Both the position numbers and the translations under genes were made by a program. Below are positions 1-8,849 of a stretch of 64,000 nucleotides of DNA, piece by piece (within the stretch, counting starts at the first letter, position 1; each line of letters opens with the position of its first letter). This stretch comes from an uncultured Roseateles sp. Its GTDB lineage: Bacteria; Pseudomonadota; Gammaproteobacteria; Burkholderiales; Burkholderiaceae. Under the pieces are notes generated by a model. The model did no database searches, was not told where the DNA came from, and worked only from the letters and a program-made list of their open reading frames with translations. The stretch is from NCBI GenBank assembly GCA_946886855.1, contig CAMPJJ010000011.1:1-64000 (forward strand), in the 5' to 3' direction.

Positions 1-12
1 TTGCTTGCGCAT
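1..12 (-). CDS. possible first codons of a gene leaving the window
   Basis: Reading the minus strand, a purine-rich GGGGGAGAGC stretch is followed at once by ATG CGC AAG CAA, which then runs off the left edge. This looks like a ribosome binding site with the first four codons (Met-Arg-Lys-Gln) of a gene lying downstream of aroC. Four codons cannot identify a product, so only the start signal is supported. Confidence 0.25.
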
Positions 13-194
13 GCTCTCCCCCATCCGTCGACACGGGATCACCCAATCGATGATCCTTGAATGCGGCGGAGTGTAGGAATCCCCAAAATGATGCGAGGGC
101 CAGACGCGACGAATTGCAGATTGCGCGTCATGGCCTGCTCTTCTTCGGGACTGAAATTGCCGCGACGGGCGGCGGATGGCCGGTGGATCGCTTG
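13..194. other. intergenic region downstream of aroC
   Basis: No convincing gene is seen here. Base composition is slightly less GC-rich than the flanking genes, as expected for a spacer. The region would hold the promoter of the minus-strand gene that seems to begin at position 12, but no clear promoter or terminator could be picked out. Confidence 0.4.
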
Positions 195-1304
195 TCAGTC
201 GCCGCTCGGGCGCTGACCGGCGAGGGCCGGGATCGGCAGTTCGACATCCGCGCACTGGGCGCGGTCCATCAGGACATGGTCGATGACGACCAGCGCCAGC
301 ATGGCCTCGGCGATCGGCGTCGCGCGGATGCCGACGCAGGGATCGTGGCGGCCGAAGGTCTCGACCGTGGTCGGTTCACCGGCGCGGTTGATCGACGCCT
401 TGGGTGTGCGGATCGAGCTGGTCGGCTTGATCGCGATCGAGACGCGCAGGTCCTGGCCGCTCGAGATGCCGCCAAGCACGCCGCCGGCGTTGTTGCTGGC
501 GAAACCGGCCGGCGTCAGCTCGTCGCCATGCTGGCTGCCGCGCTGGCGCACGCTGTCGAAGCCGGCGCCGATCTCGACGCCCTTGACCGCGTTGATGCCC
601 ATCATCGCGTAGGCGATGTCGGCGTCGAGCTTGTCGAACAGCGGCTGGCCCAGCCCGGCCGGCATGCCGGTGGCCTCGACCATCAGCCGCGCGCCGACGG
701 AGTCCCCGTCCTTGCGCAGCGCGTCCATGTAGTCCTCGAGCGCCTGGATCTGCGACGCGTTGGCCGCGAAGAACGGATTCTGGTCGACGTGTTCCCAGCC
801 CTCGAAGGCCAGGTCGATCTCGCCGAGGGCGGTCATGCAGCCGCGGAAACCGACGCCGAGCTCCTGCTTGAGCCATTTGCGCGCGACCGCGCCGGCCGCG
901 ACCATGGGCGCGGTCAGCCGCGCCGACGAGCGCCCGCCGCCGCGCGGATCGCGCAGGCCGTACTTGCGCCAGTAGGTGTAGTCGGCGTGGCCCGGCCGGA
1001 AGGTGTCCAGGATGTTCCCGTAGTCCTTGCTGCGCTGGTCCACGTTGCGGATCAGCAGGCAGATCGGCGTGCCGGTGGTCAGGCCCTCGTAGACGCCGGA
1101 CAGGATCTCGACCTGGTCCGGCTCCTGGCGCTGCGTCACGTGACGCGAGGTGCCGGGACGGCGGCGGTCGAGCTCGGGCTGGATGTCCGCCACCGACAGC
1201 GCCAGCCCCGGCGGACAGCCGTCGATCACGCAGCCGATGGCCGGACCGTGGCTCTCGCCGAAGTTGGTGACGCGAAACAAGCTGCCGAAAGTGCTGCCGG
1301 ACAT
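195..1304 (-). CDS. aroC: chorismate synthase
   Basis: Converts 5-enolpyruvylshikimate-3-phosphate to chorismate, the last step of the shikimate pathway, using reduced FMN in the cytoplasm. The 369-residue product has the normal family length and starts [20 protein letters not shown], matching the conserved N-terminal signature. The central GGGRSSAR stretch and the C-terminal RTPKASIN and GRHDPC motifs, which line the FMN and phosphate pockets, are all present. The start is fixed by the conserved N-terminus. It is followed upstream by rlmD on the same strand, about 120 bases away, so the two could be cotranscribed. Nothing is unusual apart from a short polar C-terminus. Confidence 0.98.
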   Translation of the reverse strand: MSGSTFGSLFRVTNFGESHGPAIGCVIDGCPPGLALSVADIQPELDRRRPGTSRHVTQRQEPDQVEILSGVYEGLTTGTPICLLIRNVDQRSKDYGNILDTFRPGHADYTYWRKYGLRDPRGGGRSSARLTAPMVAAGAVARKWLKQELGVGFRGCMTALGEIDLAFEGWEHVDQNPFFAANASQIQALEDYMDALRKDGDSVGARLMVEATGMPAGLGQPLFDKLDADIAYAMMGINAVKGVEIGAGFDSVRQRGSQHGDELTPAGFASNNAGGVLGGISSGQDLRVSIAIKPTSSIRTPKASINRAGEPTTVETFGRHDPCVGIRATPIAEAMLALVVIDHVLMDRAQCADVELPIPALAGQRPSGD

Positions 1305-1424
1305 CTGGGAACCTGCCGAGGCGGGAGAAACCGAAGCCGTCGATTCTACGAGCGGCTCCTGCCCGCCCGACCCGTCATGCGCCCGGTGCCGCCCTCAATA
1401 AGCGGTCAACTCAGCACTCGGAGA

Positions 1425-2921
1425 TCACGATGCGTCGGCGAGGGCACCCGCGCCGGCCTCCGCATCGACTTGAGCGCCGACCTCGGCACCACGATCGCCG
1501 CCCGCCCCTGCATCGACGACGGCCTCGCCGCGTGCGATGCGCGCCTGCGCGTCGGGGTCCCGCTCGAAGACCGCGATCGATTCGACGTGGGCCGTGTGCG
1601 GGAACATGTTCACCGCACCCGCCTTCGTGCAGCGGTAGCCGGCCACGTGCACGAGCAGGCCCGCATCGCGCGCCAGCGTCGCCGGCGCGCAGGACACGTA
1701 CACGATGCGCTCCGGCGGCGTCCAGCCGGGCGCCAGCGACGGGTCCTTGACCAGTTCCGCCAGCGCCTTCACCAGCGCGAAGGCGCCCTCGCGCGGCGGA
1801 TCGATCAGCCAGCGGTCCGACACGCCGTCGGCGGCCAGCAGCTGCGGCGTCATCTCGAACAGGTTGCGGGCGACGAAGCTCGCCTTGTGATCGAGGCCGT
1901 TGCGCGCCGCGTTCTCGCGCGAGCGCTGCACCAGCGCCTCGCTGCCCTCGATGCCCAGCACCTCGCGCGCCTGCGTGGCCAGCGGCAGCGTGAAGTTGCC
2001 CAGGCCGCAGAACCAGTCGATGACACGCTCGCCCGGCTGCACGGCCAGCAGCCGCAGCGCGCGCCCGACCAGCACCGTGTTGATGTGGTGATTGACCTGC
2101 GTGAAGTCGGTCGGCTTGAACGGCATCAGCACGCCGAACTCCGGCAGCGTGTAGGCCAGCTCGGGACCGCCCTCGTCCAGCAGGTGCACCGTGTCCGGCC
2201 CCTTGGGCTGCAACCACCATTGCACGGCGTGCTCGGCCGCGAACGCGCGCAGCTTGTGCACGTCGCCCGGGCTCAGCGGTTCCAGGTGCCGCAGCACCAG
2301 CGCGATGACCTGCGTGCCGTCGGTGTCGCCGATGGCCAGCTCGATCTGCGGCAGCCGGTCGCGCGCGTCCATCGCGCCGACCAGCTCGCGCAGCGGCATC
2401 AGCATCGCGCTGATCTTCTCGGGCAGCACCTTGCAGACCTGCATGTCGGCGATGTAGCGGCTCTTGCGCTCATGGAAGCCCACCAGCACGTGCCCCTTCT
2501 TCGGCACGTAGCGCACCGACAGGCGCGCGCGATAGCGGTAGCCGGTGGCCGGGCCCTCGATCGGGCGCAGCAGCGCCTCGGCCCGGACCTTGCCGAGGTG
2601 CCAGAGGTTGTCTTCCAGGACCCGCTGCTTGACGGCCACCTGGGCGCCGGTGTGCAGATGCTGCATCTTGCAGCCGCCGCAGGCGCCGGGATGCAGGCCG
2701 AAGTGCGGACAGACGGGGCGCACGCGCTGCGAGCTCTCGCGTCGCATCGCGACCAGCGCGGCCTGCTCCCAGTTGTTCTTCTTGCGGCCGACGGCGACCT
2801 GGACTTCCTCGCCGGGCAAGGCGCCCTCGATGAACACCACCTTGCCTTCGCTGTTGTGGGCGACGCCCTGCGCTTCGAGGTCCAGCGAATCGACCTTCAG
2901 CCATTCCGATACATCAGTCAT
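1425..2921 (-). CDS. rlmD: 23S rRNA (uracil-5-)-methyltransferase RlmD
   Basis: Methylates a uracil of 23S rRNA (U1939 in E. coli) with S-adenosylmethionine. An N-terminal TRAM-type RNA-binding stretch (about residues 1-65) is followed by the iron-sulphur cysteines in CPHFG...CGGC and a later VCKVLPE cysteine, then a Rossmann methyltransferase fold with [14 protein letters not shown] and the catalytic loop [12 protein letters not shown]. The usual loop reads CNPATLARD, so Asn is replaced by Ala here. The 498-residue length exceeds the roughly 430 of E. coli RumA because of an Ala/Gly/Asp-rich tail of about 45 residues. It lies about 70 bases downstream of rpoS on the same strand. Confidence in function is high; the tail has no assigned role. 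Confidence 0.95.
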   Translation of the reverse strand: MTDVSEWLKVDSLDLEAQGVAHNSEGKVVFIEGALPGEEVQVAVGRKKNNWEQAALVAMRRESSQRVRPVCPHFGLHPGACGGCKMQHLHTGAQVAVKQRVLEDNLWHLGKVRAEALLRPIEGPATGYRYRARLSVRYVPKKGHVLVGFHERKSRYIADMQVCKVLPEKISAMLMPLRELVGAMDARDRLPQIELAIGDTDGTQVIALVLRHLEPLSPGDVHKLRAFAAEHAVQWWLQPKGPDTVHLLDEGGPELAYTLPEFGVLMPFKPTDFTQVNHHINTVLVGRALRLLAVQPGERVIDWFCGLGNFTLPLATQAREVLGIEGSEALVQRSRENAARNGLDHKASFVARNLFEMTPQLLAADGVSDRWLIDPPREGAFALVKALAELVKDPSLAPGWTPPERIVYVSCAPATLARDAGLLVHVAGYRCTKAGAVNMFPHTAHVESIAVFERDPDAQARIARGEAVVDAGAGGDRGAEVGAQVDAEAGAGALADAS

Positions 2922-2989
2922 GGGGGCGCATTATCCCAGCGCCATGGAAGGACCTTGCAGGACCTGGCGCGGGAAGCGGCCCACGCGCC

Positions 2990-4243
2990 TCAGAAGATCG
3001 AATCGCGGCTGATGCCCTGTCGCATCATGTTGCGCTTGAGCTTGGCCAATGCCTCGATCTGGATCTGACGGATGCGTTCCCGGGTCAGGCTGAGGCGCAC
3101 GGCGAGGATGTCGAGCGTTTCCGGCTCGCGGTCGGCGAGGCCGTAGCGCCCGGCGAGCACCTCGCGCTCGCGGTCGCTGAGCGAGGCCAGGCCGCCCTTG
3201 AGCAGGTCCTCGAGCTCATGGCTCAGGCGATGTCCCGCCGGATCGACCGCCTGTTCGTCGGCGACGAGATCCAGCATCGATTCGCCGCCTTCGCCGTTGC
3301 GGTCGACCGGCGAATCCAGCGAGCTGGGCAGCTCCGCATACGCCAGCAGTTCGGCGATCTCGTGGACCGGCCGGCCGAGCGCCTGCGCCACGTCTTCGGC
3401 GCGCACACCGCCTTCGCCGCCGCGCTGGGCCGCAACCGCCTCCAGCGCGCGGCGCGCTTTCAGCACCTGGTTGAGCTCGCGCACGATGTGCACCGGCAGC
3501 CGCACCAGGCGCGCCTGATGCATCAGCGCGCGCTCCACGGCCTGGCGGATCCACCAGCTCGCGTAGGTCGAGAAACGGAAACCGCGTTCGGGCTCGAACT
3601 TGCCGATCGCGTGCATCAGGCCGAGGTTGCCTTCCTCGATGAGGTCGCTCATCGGCAGGCCGCGCCCCAGGTAGTTCTTGGCGATGCTGACGACCAGGCG
3701 CAGGTTGTGCTCGATCATCGCCTGCCGCGCCTCGAAGTCGCCGGCGCGCGCCTTCACCGCGGTGTCGTACTCCTCCTGGGGCGTCAGCAGCGGCGTGCGC
3801 CGGATGTCGCGCAGGTAGGCCTGCAGGGCGTTGGTGGCATCGCCGTCGGCGGGACCCAGGTCGCCCTTGCCCGACTTCGCCTTGGCCTTGCCGTCTTCCG
3901 ACTCGACGCTGCGCAGGACGCGCACCTCGTCATCGTCGTCGGTGACGGCCTCGGCCGCGCCGGGTGCGTCGGAGTCGTCGCCGTGATCGCGCGCCGCGTG
4001 TTCGCGCTCGTCGCCGTCCTGGGGATCGTGGCCCTCATGCCCATCGTCGTGACCGGCCGGCTGTCCGCCGTCATCTCCAGCAACGTGCCCGGCATCCGGT
4101 GCGGCATCGCGTGCCCCCTCCTGCCCCGCATCGTGGCCGTCGACGGCGAGCTCGGGCGGCAGCTTGAAGCGGCCGGGATGGACGGAGCGATCCAGGCCGT
4201 CAGGCAGAAGTCCGTCGGTCGAAGAGGCGCGATGCAATGTCAT
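2990..4243 (-). CDS. rpoS: RNA polymerase sigma factor RpoS with long acidic N-terminus
   Basis: Stationary-phase and general stress sigma factor. Region 1.2/2 begins near residue 137 (NALQAYLRDIRRTPLLT), region 2 carries DLIEEGNLGLMHAIGKFE and RFSTYASWWIRQAVERAL for -10 recognition, and region 4 ends with LTRERIRQIQIEALAKLKR for -35 recognition. The order surE-pcm-nlpD-rpoS on one strand matches the classic arrangement, which separates it from housekeeping RpoD. At 417 residues it is about 85 longer than E. coli RpoS; the extra part is an N-terminal His/Asp/Gly/Glu-rich segment (about residues 30-110). An internal start would remove it, but the frame and composition are continuous. In relatives, rpoS is often transcribed from a promoter inside nlpD. 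Confidence 0.93.
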   Translation of the reverse strand: MTLHRASSTDGLLPDGLDRSVHPGRFKLPPELAVDGHDAGQEGARDAAPDAGHVAGDDGGQPAGHDDGHEGHDPQDGDEREHAARDHGDDSDAPGAAEAVTDDDDEVRVLRSVESEDGKAKAKSGKGDLGPADGDATNALQAYLRDIRRTPLLTPQEEYDTAVKARAGDFEARQAMIEHNLRLVVSIAKNYLGRGLPMSDLIEEGNLGLMHAIGKFEPERGFRFSTYASWWIRQAVERALMHQARLVRLPVHIVRELNQVLKARRALEAVAAQRGGEGGVRAEDVAQALGRPVHEIAELLAYAELPSSLDSPVDRNGEGGESMLDLVADEQAVDPAGHRLSHELEDLLKGGLASLSDREREVLAGRYGLADREPETLDILAVRLSLTRERIRQIQIEALAKLKRNMMRQGISRDSIF

Positions 4244-4267
4244 GTTGCGGCGCCTCCTTGAGCGCCT

Positions 4268-5161
4268 CTAGCGCGCGGGCAACAACTTGGACGGATCGAT
4301 CGGCTTGCCCTGCTTGCGCACCTCGAAGTGCAACTTCACCGAATCCGCGTCACTGCTGCCCATCTCGGCGATCTTCTGGCCCTTGCGCACCACCTGGTCT
4401 TCCTTCACCAGCAATGTCTGGTTGTGCGCGTAAGCCGTCAGATAGTTCGTGCTGTGCTTGATGATGATCATGTTGCCGTATCCGCGCAACCCCGCGCCCG
4501 CATACATCACGCGGCCATCGGCGGCGGCGAAGACCGGATCGCCGGCCTTGCCGGAGAAGGCCATGCCCTTGTTGCGGACCTCGTCGAAGCCGGCCGCGAC
4601 GGCGCCGGACGCGGGCCAGCCCCAGCTGATGTCGTCGTCGTCCTTGGCGGCCAGGGGCACGCTCGGGGTCGAGGTGGCGCCGGCCGGCGCCGAAGCGGCG
4701 GCGGTCGTCGTCGCCGGAGCCGGGGACTTGCCATCCAGTGGACGCGTCTCGACCTTGGAGGTCGCCAACGGTCTGGTCGTGACCGCCGTCGGGTCGAGGC
4801 CCGGCGGCACCACGCGCAAGACCTGACCCACCTCGATCAGGTTGGGGTTGTCCATGCCGTTCCACCGCGCCACATCCTTCCAGCCCTGGCCGTTGTCCAT
4901 CGCGATGCGGATCAGCGTGTCGCCGGGCTTGACGGTGTAGTAGCCGGGTTTGCCGGCGTTCTCGGCGCCGGGCAGCGGTTTCGATTCCGGGGCCGGCGTG
5001 ACGGCCGTGCCGGGAATGGCGGGCGCCGTCGCCTTGCCGACGGGGCGATCCTCCACCGGCGCGCGGTGCGGGGTGTTCTGGCAGCCGGAGAGCGCGAGCA
5101 CCGCCGCGGTGACCCAGAGCAGCGGGGAACGGAAGAGTGGTTGCATGCGCGAAGTTGTCAT
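4268..5161 (-). CDS. nlpD: NlpD-like lipoprotein with LysM and M23 domains
   Basis: Outer membrane lipoprotein of the NlpD/EnvC type, which activates cell-wall amidases during division. The N-terminus has a signal peptide ending in a lipobox (ALSGC). A LysM domain follows (YYTVKPGDTLIRIAMDNG...NLIEVGQVLRV), then a Pro/Ala/Thr linker and a C-terminal M23 (LytM) domain. In the M23 part the zinc ligands look degenerate (GVAAGFDEVRNKGMAFSG where a peptidase has HxGxD; LHFEVR where it has HxHFE), which fits the non-catalytic NlpD class. The first ATG is at 5161; an ATG five codons later is also possible. It lies between pcm and rpoS as in many proteobacteria. Confidence 0.9.
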   Translation of the reverse strand: MTTSRMQPLFRSPLLWVTAAVLALSGCQNTPHRAPVEDRPVGKATAPAIPGTAVTPAPESKPLPGAENAGKPGYYTVKPGDTLIRIAMDNGQGWKDVARWNGMDNPNLIEVGQVLRVVPPGLDPTAVTTRPLATSKVETRPLDGKSPAPATTTAAASAPAGATSTPSVPLAAKDDDDISWGWPASGAVAAGFDEVRNKGMAFSGKAGDPVFAAADGRVMYAGAGLRGYGNMIIIKHSTNYLTAYAHNQTLLVKEDQVVRKGQKIAEMGSSDADSVKLHFEVRKQGKPIDPSKLLPAR

Positions 5162-5237
5162 TTGGAAAGCCGAAGCGCGGGGCCGGGATGAAAGGCTGGC
5201 GGGAGGCCAACCGGGAGGCAATCAGGAGGCCGGCGCG

Positions 5238-6092
5238 CTACAGGACCCCCGATTTTAGGGGCACGAACAGGACGGCCTCATGCAGGCTGCGCAGGAATCG
5301 CGAGCCCGCGGCGTCGCGGACATGATCGATCAGGACCAGGACTTGCCCCCGGCCGCTGGGCGCGGTCATCGGCGCGACCAGCCGGCCGCCGGGCGCGAGC
5401 TGGTCCAGCCAGGCCTGCGGGATGTCGTCGCCGCCGGCGGCGGAAATGATGCTGTCGTAGGGCGCCGACGGCCGATGCCCGAGCATGCCGTCGCCGTAGA
5501 CGAGCCGGATCTGGTGATGCCCCACGAGGTTGGCGCGCGCCTTGTCGTGCAGCGGCTTGAGCCGCTCGACCGAGACGACCTGTTTCGACAGCTGCATCAG
5601 CAGCGCCGCCTGGTAGCCGCAACCGGTGCCGATCTCCAGCACCTTGCCCAGATGGCCGCGCTGGCGCGCGCCGGGCGCGTCCAGCATCAGGGCCATCATC
5701 CGGCCGACGACGGACGGCTTGGAGATCGTCTGCCCGTGGCCGATCGGCAGGCTGGTGTCCTCGTAGGCCTGCGTGGCGAGCGCCGAGTCGACGAAGTGGT
5801 GGCGATGGACCGTGTTCAGGGCCTGCAGCACGCGCTCGTCGCTCAAGCCCTCGCGACGCAGGCGGTCGACCATGCGCTGGCGCACGCCGGCCGAATCGAG
5901 GCCCAGCCCGCTCGGCGTCGACTGCCGCGCCTTCAGCGCGGCGGCCTGCTGCCAGTGGCCTTGCGGCTTGATCGGCTCGCGCGCCTCGGCGGCCGCGGCA
6001 GCTGCGACGGCGCCGGGCGCGCCGGATCGCGCAGGTCCGAGCTTGTCCAGCGACAGCGGGAATCGCTTGGGCCGGGGCGGCAGGGAGGTCAT
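5238..6092 (-). CDS. pcm: protein-L-isoaspartate O-methyltransferase
   Basis: Repairs spontaneously damaged proteins by methylating isoaspartyl residues with S-adenosylmethionine in the cytoplasm. The SAM-binding motif [14 protein letters not shown] and the family motif [15 protein letters not shown] are clear. The 284-residue product is longer than the E. coli enzyme (208) because of a Pro/Ala/Arg-rich N-terminal extension of about 70 residues. Its ATG overlaps the surE stop codon in an ATGA junction, so the two are probably translationally coupled. The C-terminus ends PLKSGVL, a usual place for this family to end. Confidence 0.95.
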   Translation of the reverse strand: MTSLPPRPKRFPLSLDKLGPARSGAPGAVAAAAAAEAREPIKPQGHWQQAAALKARQSTPSGLGLDSAGVRQRMVDRLRREGLSDERVLQALNTVHRHHFVDSALATQAYEDTSLPIGHGQTISKPSVVGRMMALMLDAPGARQRGHLGKVLEIGTGCGYQAALLMQLSKQVVSVERLKPLHDKARANLVGHHQIRLVYGDGMLGHRPSAPYDSIISAAGGDDIPQAWLDQLAPGGRLVAPMTAPSGRGQVLVLIDHVRDAAGSRFLRSLHEAVLFVPLKSGVL

Positions 6093-6844
6093 GGACGGGC
6101 GTCGGTCTGCAGTTGCTGGCGCCAGTGGCCCAGCGTGGCGTGCTCGGTGAGGTCGACCTGCAGCGGCGTGACCGACACGGCGCCGTTGGCGGTCGCATGG
6201 AAGTCGGTGCCCTCGCCCGCTTCGCGCTCGGCGCCGGCGGGGCCGATCCAGTAGATCATGTCGCCGCGCGGGCTGCGCTGCTGGATGGTGGCTTCGCTGG
6301 CGTGGCGGCGGCCCAGGCGCGTGATGCGGCGCGGCAGAGCGGCGGCGTCGGCGCGGTTCGGGATGTTGACGCTCAGCAGGAAGGCCTTGTCGAGCCCGCC
6401 GGCGATGACGTCCTGGATCAGCGTCCGCATCACGGCCGTGGCGGCGTCCAGGTGCCCCCAGCCCTTCTCGACCTGCGAGAACGCGATCGACGGCACACCG
6501 AAGAGGTAGCCCTCGGTCGCGGCGGCGACGGTGCCGGAATAGAGCGTGTCGTCGCCCATGTTGGCGCCGTTGTTGATCCCGGACAGCACCAGGTCCGGCT
6601 TGTAGTCCAGCAGCCCGGTCAGGGCCAGGTGGACGCAGTCCGACGGCGTGCCGTTGACATAGCGGTAGCCGTTGGAGGCGGTGTAGACCGACAGCGGCCG
6701 GTGCAGCGTGAGCGAGTTGGACGTGCCGCTGGCGTTCTGCTCGGGGGCGATGACTTCCACCGTGCCGAGCCCTTCGCAGGCGCGGACCAGGGCGGCGAGT
6801 CCGGGGGCCAGGTAGCCGTCGTCGTTGGCGATGAGGATGCGCAT
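6089..6844 (-). CDS. surE: 5'/3'-nucleotidase SurE
   Basis: Metal-dependent phosphatase of nucleoside monophosphates, linked to stationary-phase survival. The 251-residue product has the family signatures NDDGYLAPG at residues 6-14, [10 protein letters not shown] and [17 protein letters not shown], which carry the Asp/Asn/Ser metal and phosphate ligands. The start at [10 protein letters not shown] matches the family N-terminus; an ATG three codons upstream (6853) is an alternative. The same frame stays open for another 2 kb upstream, but that part overlaps well-supported plus-strand genes and is not coding. It is first in the surE-pcm-nlpD-rpoS cluster. Confidence 0.96.
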   Translation of the reverse strand: MRILIANDDGYLAPGLAALVRACEGLGTVEVIAPEQNASGTSNSLTLHRPLSVYTASNGYRYVNGTPSDCVHLALTGLLDYKPDLVLSGINNGANMGDDTLYSGTVAAATEGYLFGVPSIAFSQVEKGWGHLDAATAVMRTLIQDVIAGGLDKAFLLSVNIPNRADAAALPRRITRLGRRHASEATIQQRSPRGDMIYWIGPAGAEREAGEGTDFHATANGAVSVTPLQVDLTEHATLGHWRQQLQTDARP

Positions 6845-6961
6845 GGGCGGCATTGTAGGCAGGCCGTCACCCCGGCGACGCGAGGGTCCACCCGTGCTGC
6901 CTATCATGCGCCCGGCGACCCCGTGGCGGGTCTGAGCGTCACAGGAACGAGGAGACGAGAC

Positions 6962-7939
6962 ATGAAGGCATGGCTGTGCGAGAACCCGGTCGGCGTCGAG
7001 GCGCTGCAGTGGAAGGAACTGCCCTCCCCGCAGCCCGGTCCCGGCCAGCTGAAGGTGGCGATCAAGGCGGCGAGCCTGAACTTCCCCGACCTGCTGATCG
7101 TCCAGAACAAGTACCAGATGAAGCCGCCGCTGCCCTTCGTGCCGGGCACCGAGTGCGCCGGCATCGTCGAGGCGGTCGGCGACGGCGTGACCGGCTTCAA
7201 GCCCGGCGACGCGGTGGCGGCCTTCACCGGCACCGGCGGCTTCGGCACCGAGGCGCTGGTCCCCGCCGCGCTGGCCCTGCCGCTGCCGCCGGGTTTCCCG
7301 TTCGAGGATGCGGCCGCCTTCATCTGCACCTATGCCACCAGCCACCATGCGCTGATCGACCGCGGCGCGCTCCAGCCCGGCGAGACGGTGCTGATCCTGG
7401 GCGCGGCGGGCGGTGTCGGCACGGCGGCGATCCAGATCGCGAAGGCGGCCGGGGCGCGGGTGATCGCCGCAGCCTCGTCGGACGAGAAGTGCGCGCGTTG
7501 CCGCGAGATCGGTGCCGATGCCACGATCAACTATGCGACCGGCTCGCTGCGCGACGAGATCAAGGCCCTGACGGACGGCAAGGGTCCGGACATCATCTAC
7601 GACCCGGTCGGCGGCGACCTGGCCGAGGCGGCCTTCCGCTCGATCGGCTGGCGCGGGCGCTACCTGGTGGTCGGTTTCGCCCAGGGCAGCATTCCGGCGC
7701 TGCCGCTGAACCTGGCGCTGCTCAAGGGGGCCTCGCTGGTGGGCGTGTTCTGGGGAGAGTTCGCGAAGCGCGAACCCAAGCGCAACGCCGCGATGATGAT
7801 GGCGCTGGCGCAGTGGTACGCGGCCGGCAAGATCCGCCCGGTGATCGACCAGGTCCTGCCCATGGAACAGCTCCCGCAGGCCTTTGCGCGCATGGCGTCG
7901 CGGCAGGTGGTGGGCAAGCTGGTGGTGGTCAACGGCTGA
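6962..7939 (+). CDS. NADPH:quinone oxidoreductase family protein (MDR superfamily)
   Basis: A zinc-independent medium-chain dehydrogenase/reductase of the quinone oxidoreductase type, which would reduce quinones or enones with NADPH. The 325-residue product has an N-terminal GroES-like domain ([27 protein letters not shown]) and a Rossmann domain with the nucleotide motif [18 protein letters not shown] near residue 140. The catalytic-zinc cysteines of alcohol dehydrogenases are absent. A good AGGAG site sits before the ATG. It is divergent from surE across 117 bases. The specific substrate cannot be told from the sequence. Confidence 0.9.
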   Translation: MKAWLCENPVGVEALQWKELPSPQPGPGQLKVAIKAASLNFPDLLIVQNKYQMKPPLPFVPGTECAGIVEAVGDGVTGFKPGDAVAAFTGTGGFGTEALVPAALALPLPPGFPFEDAAAFICTYATSHHALIDRGALQPGETVLILGAAGGVGTAAIQIAKAAGARVIAAASSDEKCARCREIGADATINYATGSLRDEIKALTDGKGPDIIYDPVGGDLAEAAFRSIGWRGRYLVVGFAQGSIPALPLNLALLKGASLVGVFWGEFAKREPKRNAAMMMALAQWYAAGKIRPVIDQVLPMEQLPQAFARMASRQVVGKLVVVNG

Positions 7940-8032
7940 GCCCTGCGCCGGCCGCCGCCGACACCCTGTTTCACGGGGCATGCAAGCCCGGGGGGCGCTG
8001 CTAGGATGCGGCCAGCTATCGCTCCCCACACC

Positions 8033-8773
8033 ATGGCCGTCAAAGTTCTCATCGTCGAAGACAACCCCGTCGCCCGCAGCTTCCTGTGCCGCGTGGTGCG
8101 TGAAAGCTTCAGCGACGGCATGGAGATCACCGAGGCGGGCGACCTGGAAGGCGCCCGCCGGAATCTGGCCAAGGTGGAGGCCGAGTCGCCCGCCACCGGC
8201 TACAAGCTGATCCTCATCGACCTGGAGCTGCCGGACGGCAACGGCATGGAGTTCCTCGGCGAGCTGGCCGGCCGGCCGGCGGTCAAGATCGTCACCACGC
8301 TGTATTCGGACGATGACCATCTCTTCCCCGCCCTGCAGCGCGGCGCCGACGGCTACCTGCTGAAGGAAGACCGTTTCGAGGTGCTGGTGGAAGAGCTGCA
8401 GCGCATCGTGCGCGGCCAGCCGCCGCTGTCGCCGGCGATCGCGCGCCGGCTGCTGTCGCACTTCCGTCCCGGCTCGACCGGCGATTCGGGTCCGATGGGA
8501 CTGAACTCCGGCTTCGGCAGCCTGACCTCGTCGGCCACGCCCAGCACGCGCGGCGTCACGCTGGATCCGGTGCCCGAATGGGAACGCCTGACCCCGCGCG
8601 AGAACGAGGTGCTCACCTACCTCAGCAAGGGTTTCACGATCAAGGAGATCGCGAACCTGATGGGCATCAAGTGGTTCACCGTCAACGACCACATCAAGAG
8701 CATCTACAAGAAGCTCAATGTCTCGAGCCGCGCGGAAGCCGCGGTGCTGGCGTCCAAGCAGGGCCTGGTCTGA
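8033..8773 (+). CDS. NarL/LuxR-type response regulator
   Basis: Two-component DNA-binding regulator of about 246 residues. The receiver domain begins VKVLIVEDN, has the phosphoacceptor Asp in [13 protein letters not shown], the Thr in [10 protein letters not shown] and the Lys in YLLKEDRF. After a Ser/Thr/Gly-rich linker, the C-terminal LuxR helix-turn-helix runs [20 protein letters not shown] to the recognition helix [13 protein letters not shown]. No partner kinase is adjacent. The start chosen is the ATG giving [11 protein letters not shown]; another ATG at 8006 is in frame and neither has a strong ribosome site. A palindrome follows the stop codon (8811-8833). Confidence 0.92.
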   Translation: MAVKVLIVEDNPVARSFLCRVVRESFSDGMEITEAGDLEGARRNLAKVEAESPATGYKLILIDLELPDGNGMEFLGELAGRPAVKIVTTLYSDDDHLFPALQRGADGYLLKEDRFEVLVEELQRIVRGQPPLSPAIARRLLSHFRPGSTGDSGPMGLNSGFGSLTSSATPSTRGVTLDPVPEWERLTPRENEVLTYLSKGFTIKEIANLMGIKWFTVNDHIKSIYKKLNVSSRAEAAVLASKQGLV

Positions 8774-8810
8774 CTGCAGAGGGCGCTGGCCCTGGCAGCG
8801 GTTCGCTCTG

Positions 8811-8833
8811 CCCTCTCCCGCAAGCGGGAGAGG
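8811..8833. repeat. palindromic repeat copy 1 (CTCTCCCGC-AA-GCGGGAGAG)
   Basis: A 9-bp inverted repeat with a two-base centre lies 40 bases after the response regulator stop codon and before the converging TonB receptor stop. A very similar element is found at 46002-46023, also after a gene end. There is no T-run, so it is more likely a dispersed REP-like palindrome than a simple terminator. Confidence 0.6.
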
Positions 8834-8849
8834 AAGTCCGACTGGTGGA

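Noticed and set aside
57..3068. 1003-codon plus-strand open frame
   Set aside because: It is antisense to aroC and rlmD, both with full family signatures. The translation is Arg/Ala/Asp/His-rich with no domain; it results from GC-rich codon bias.
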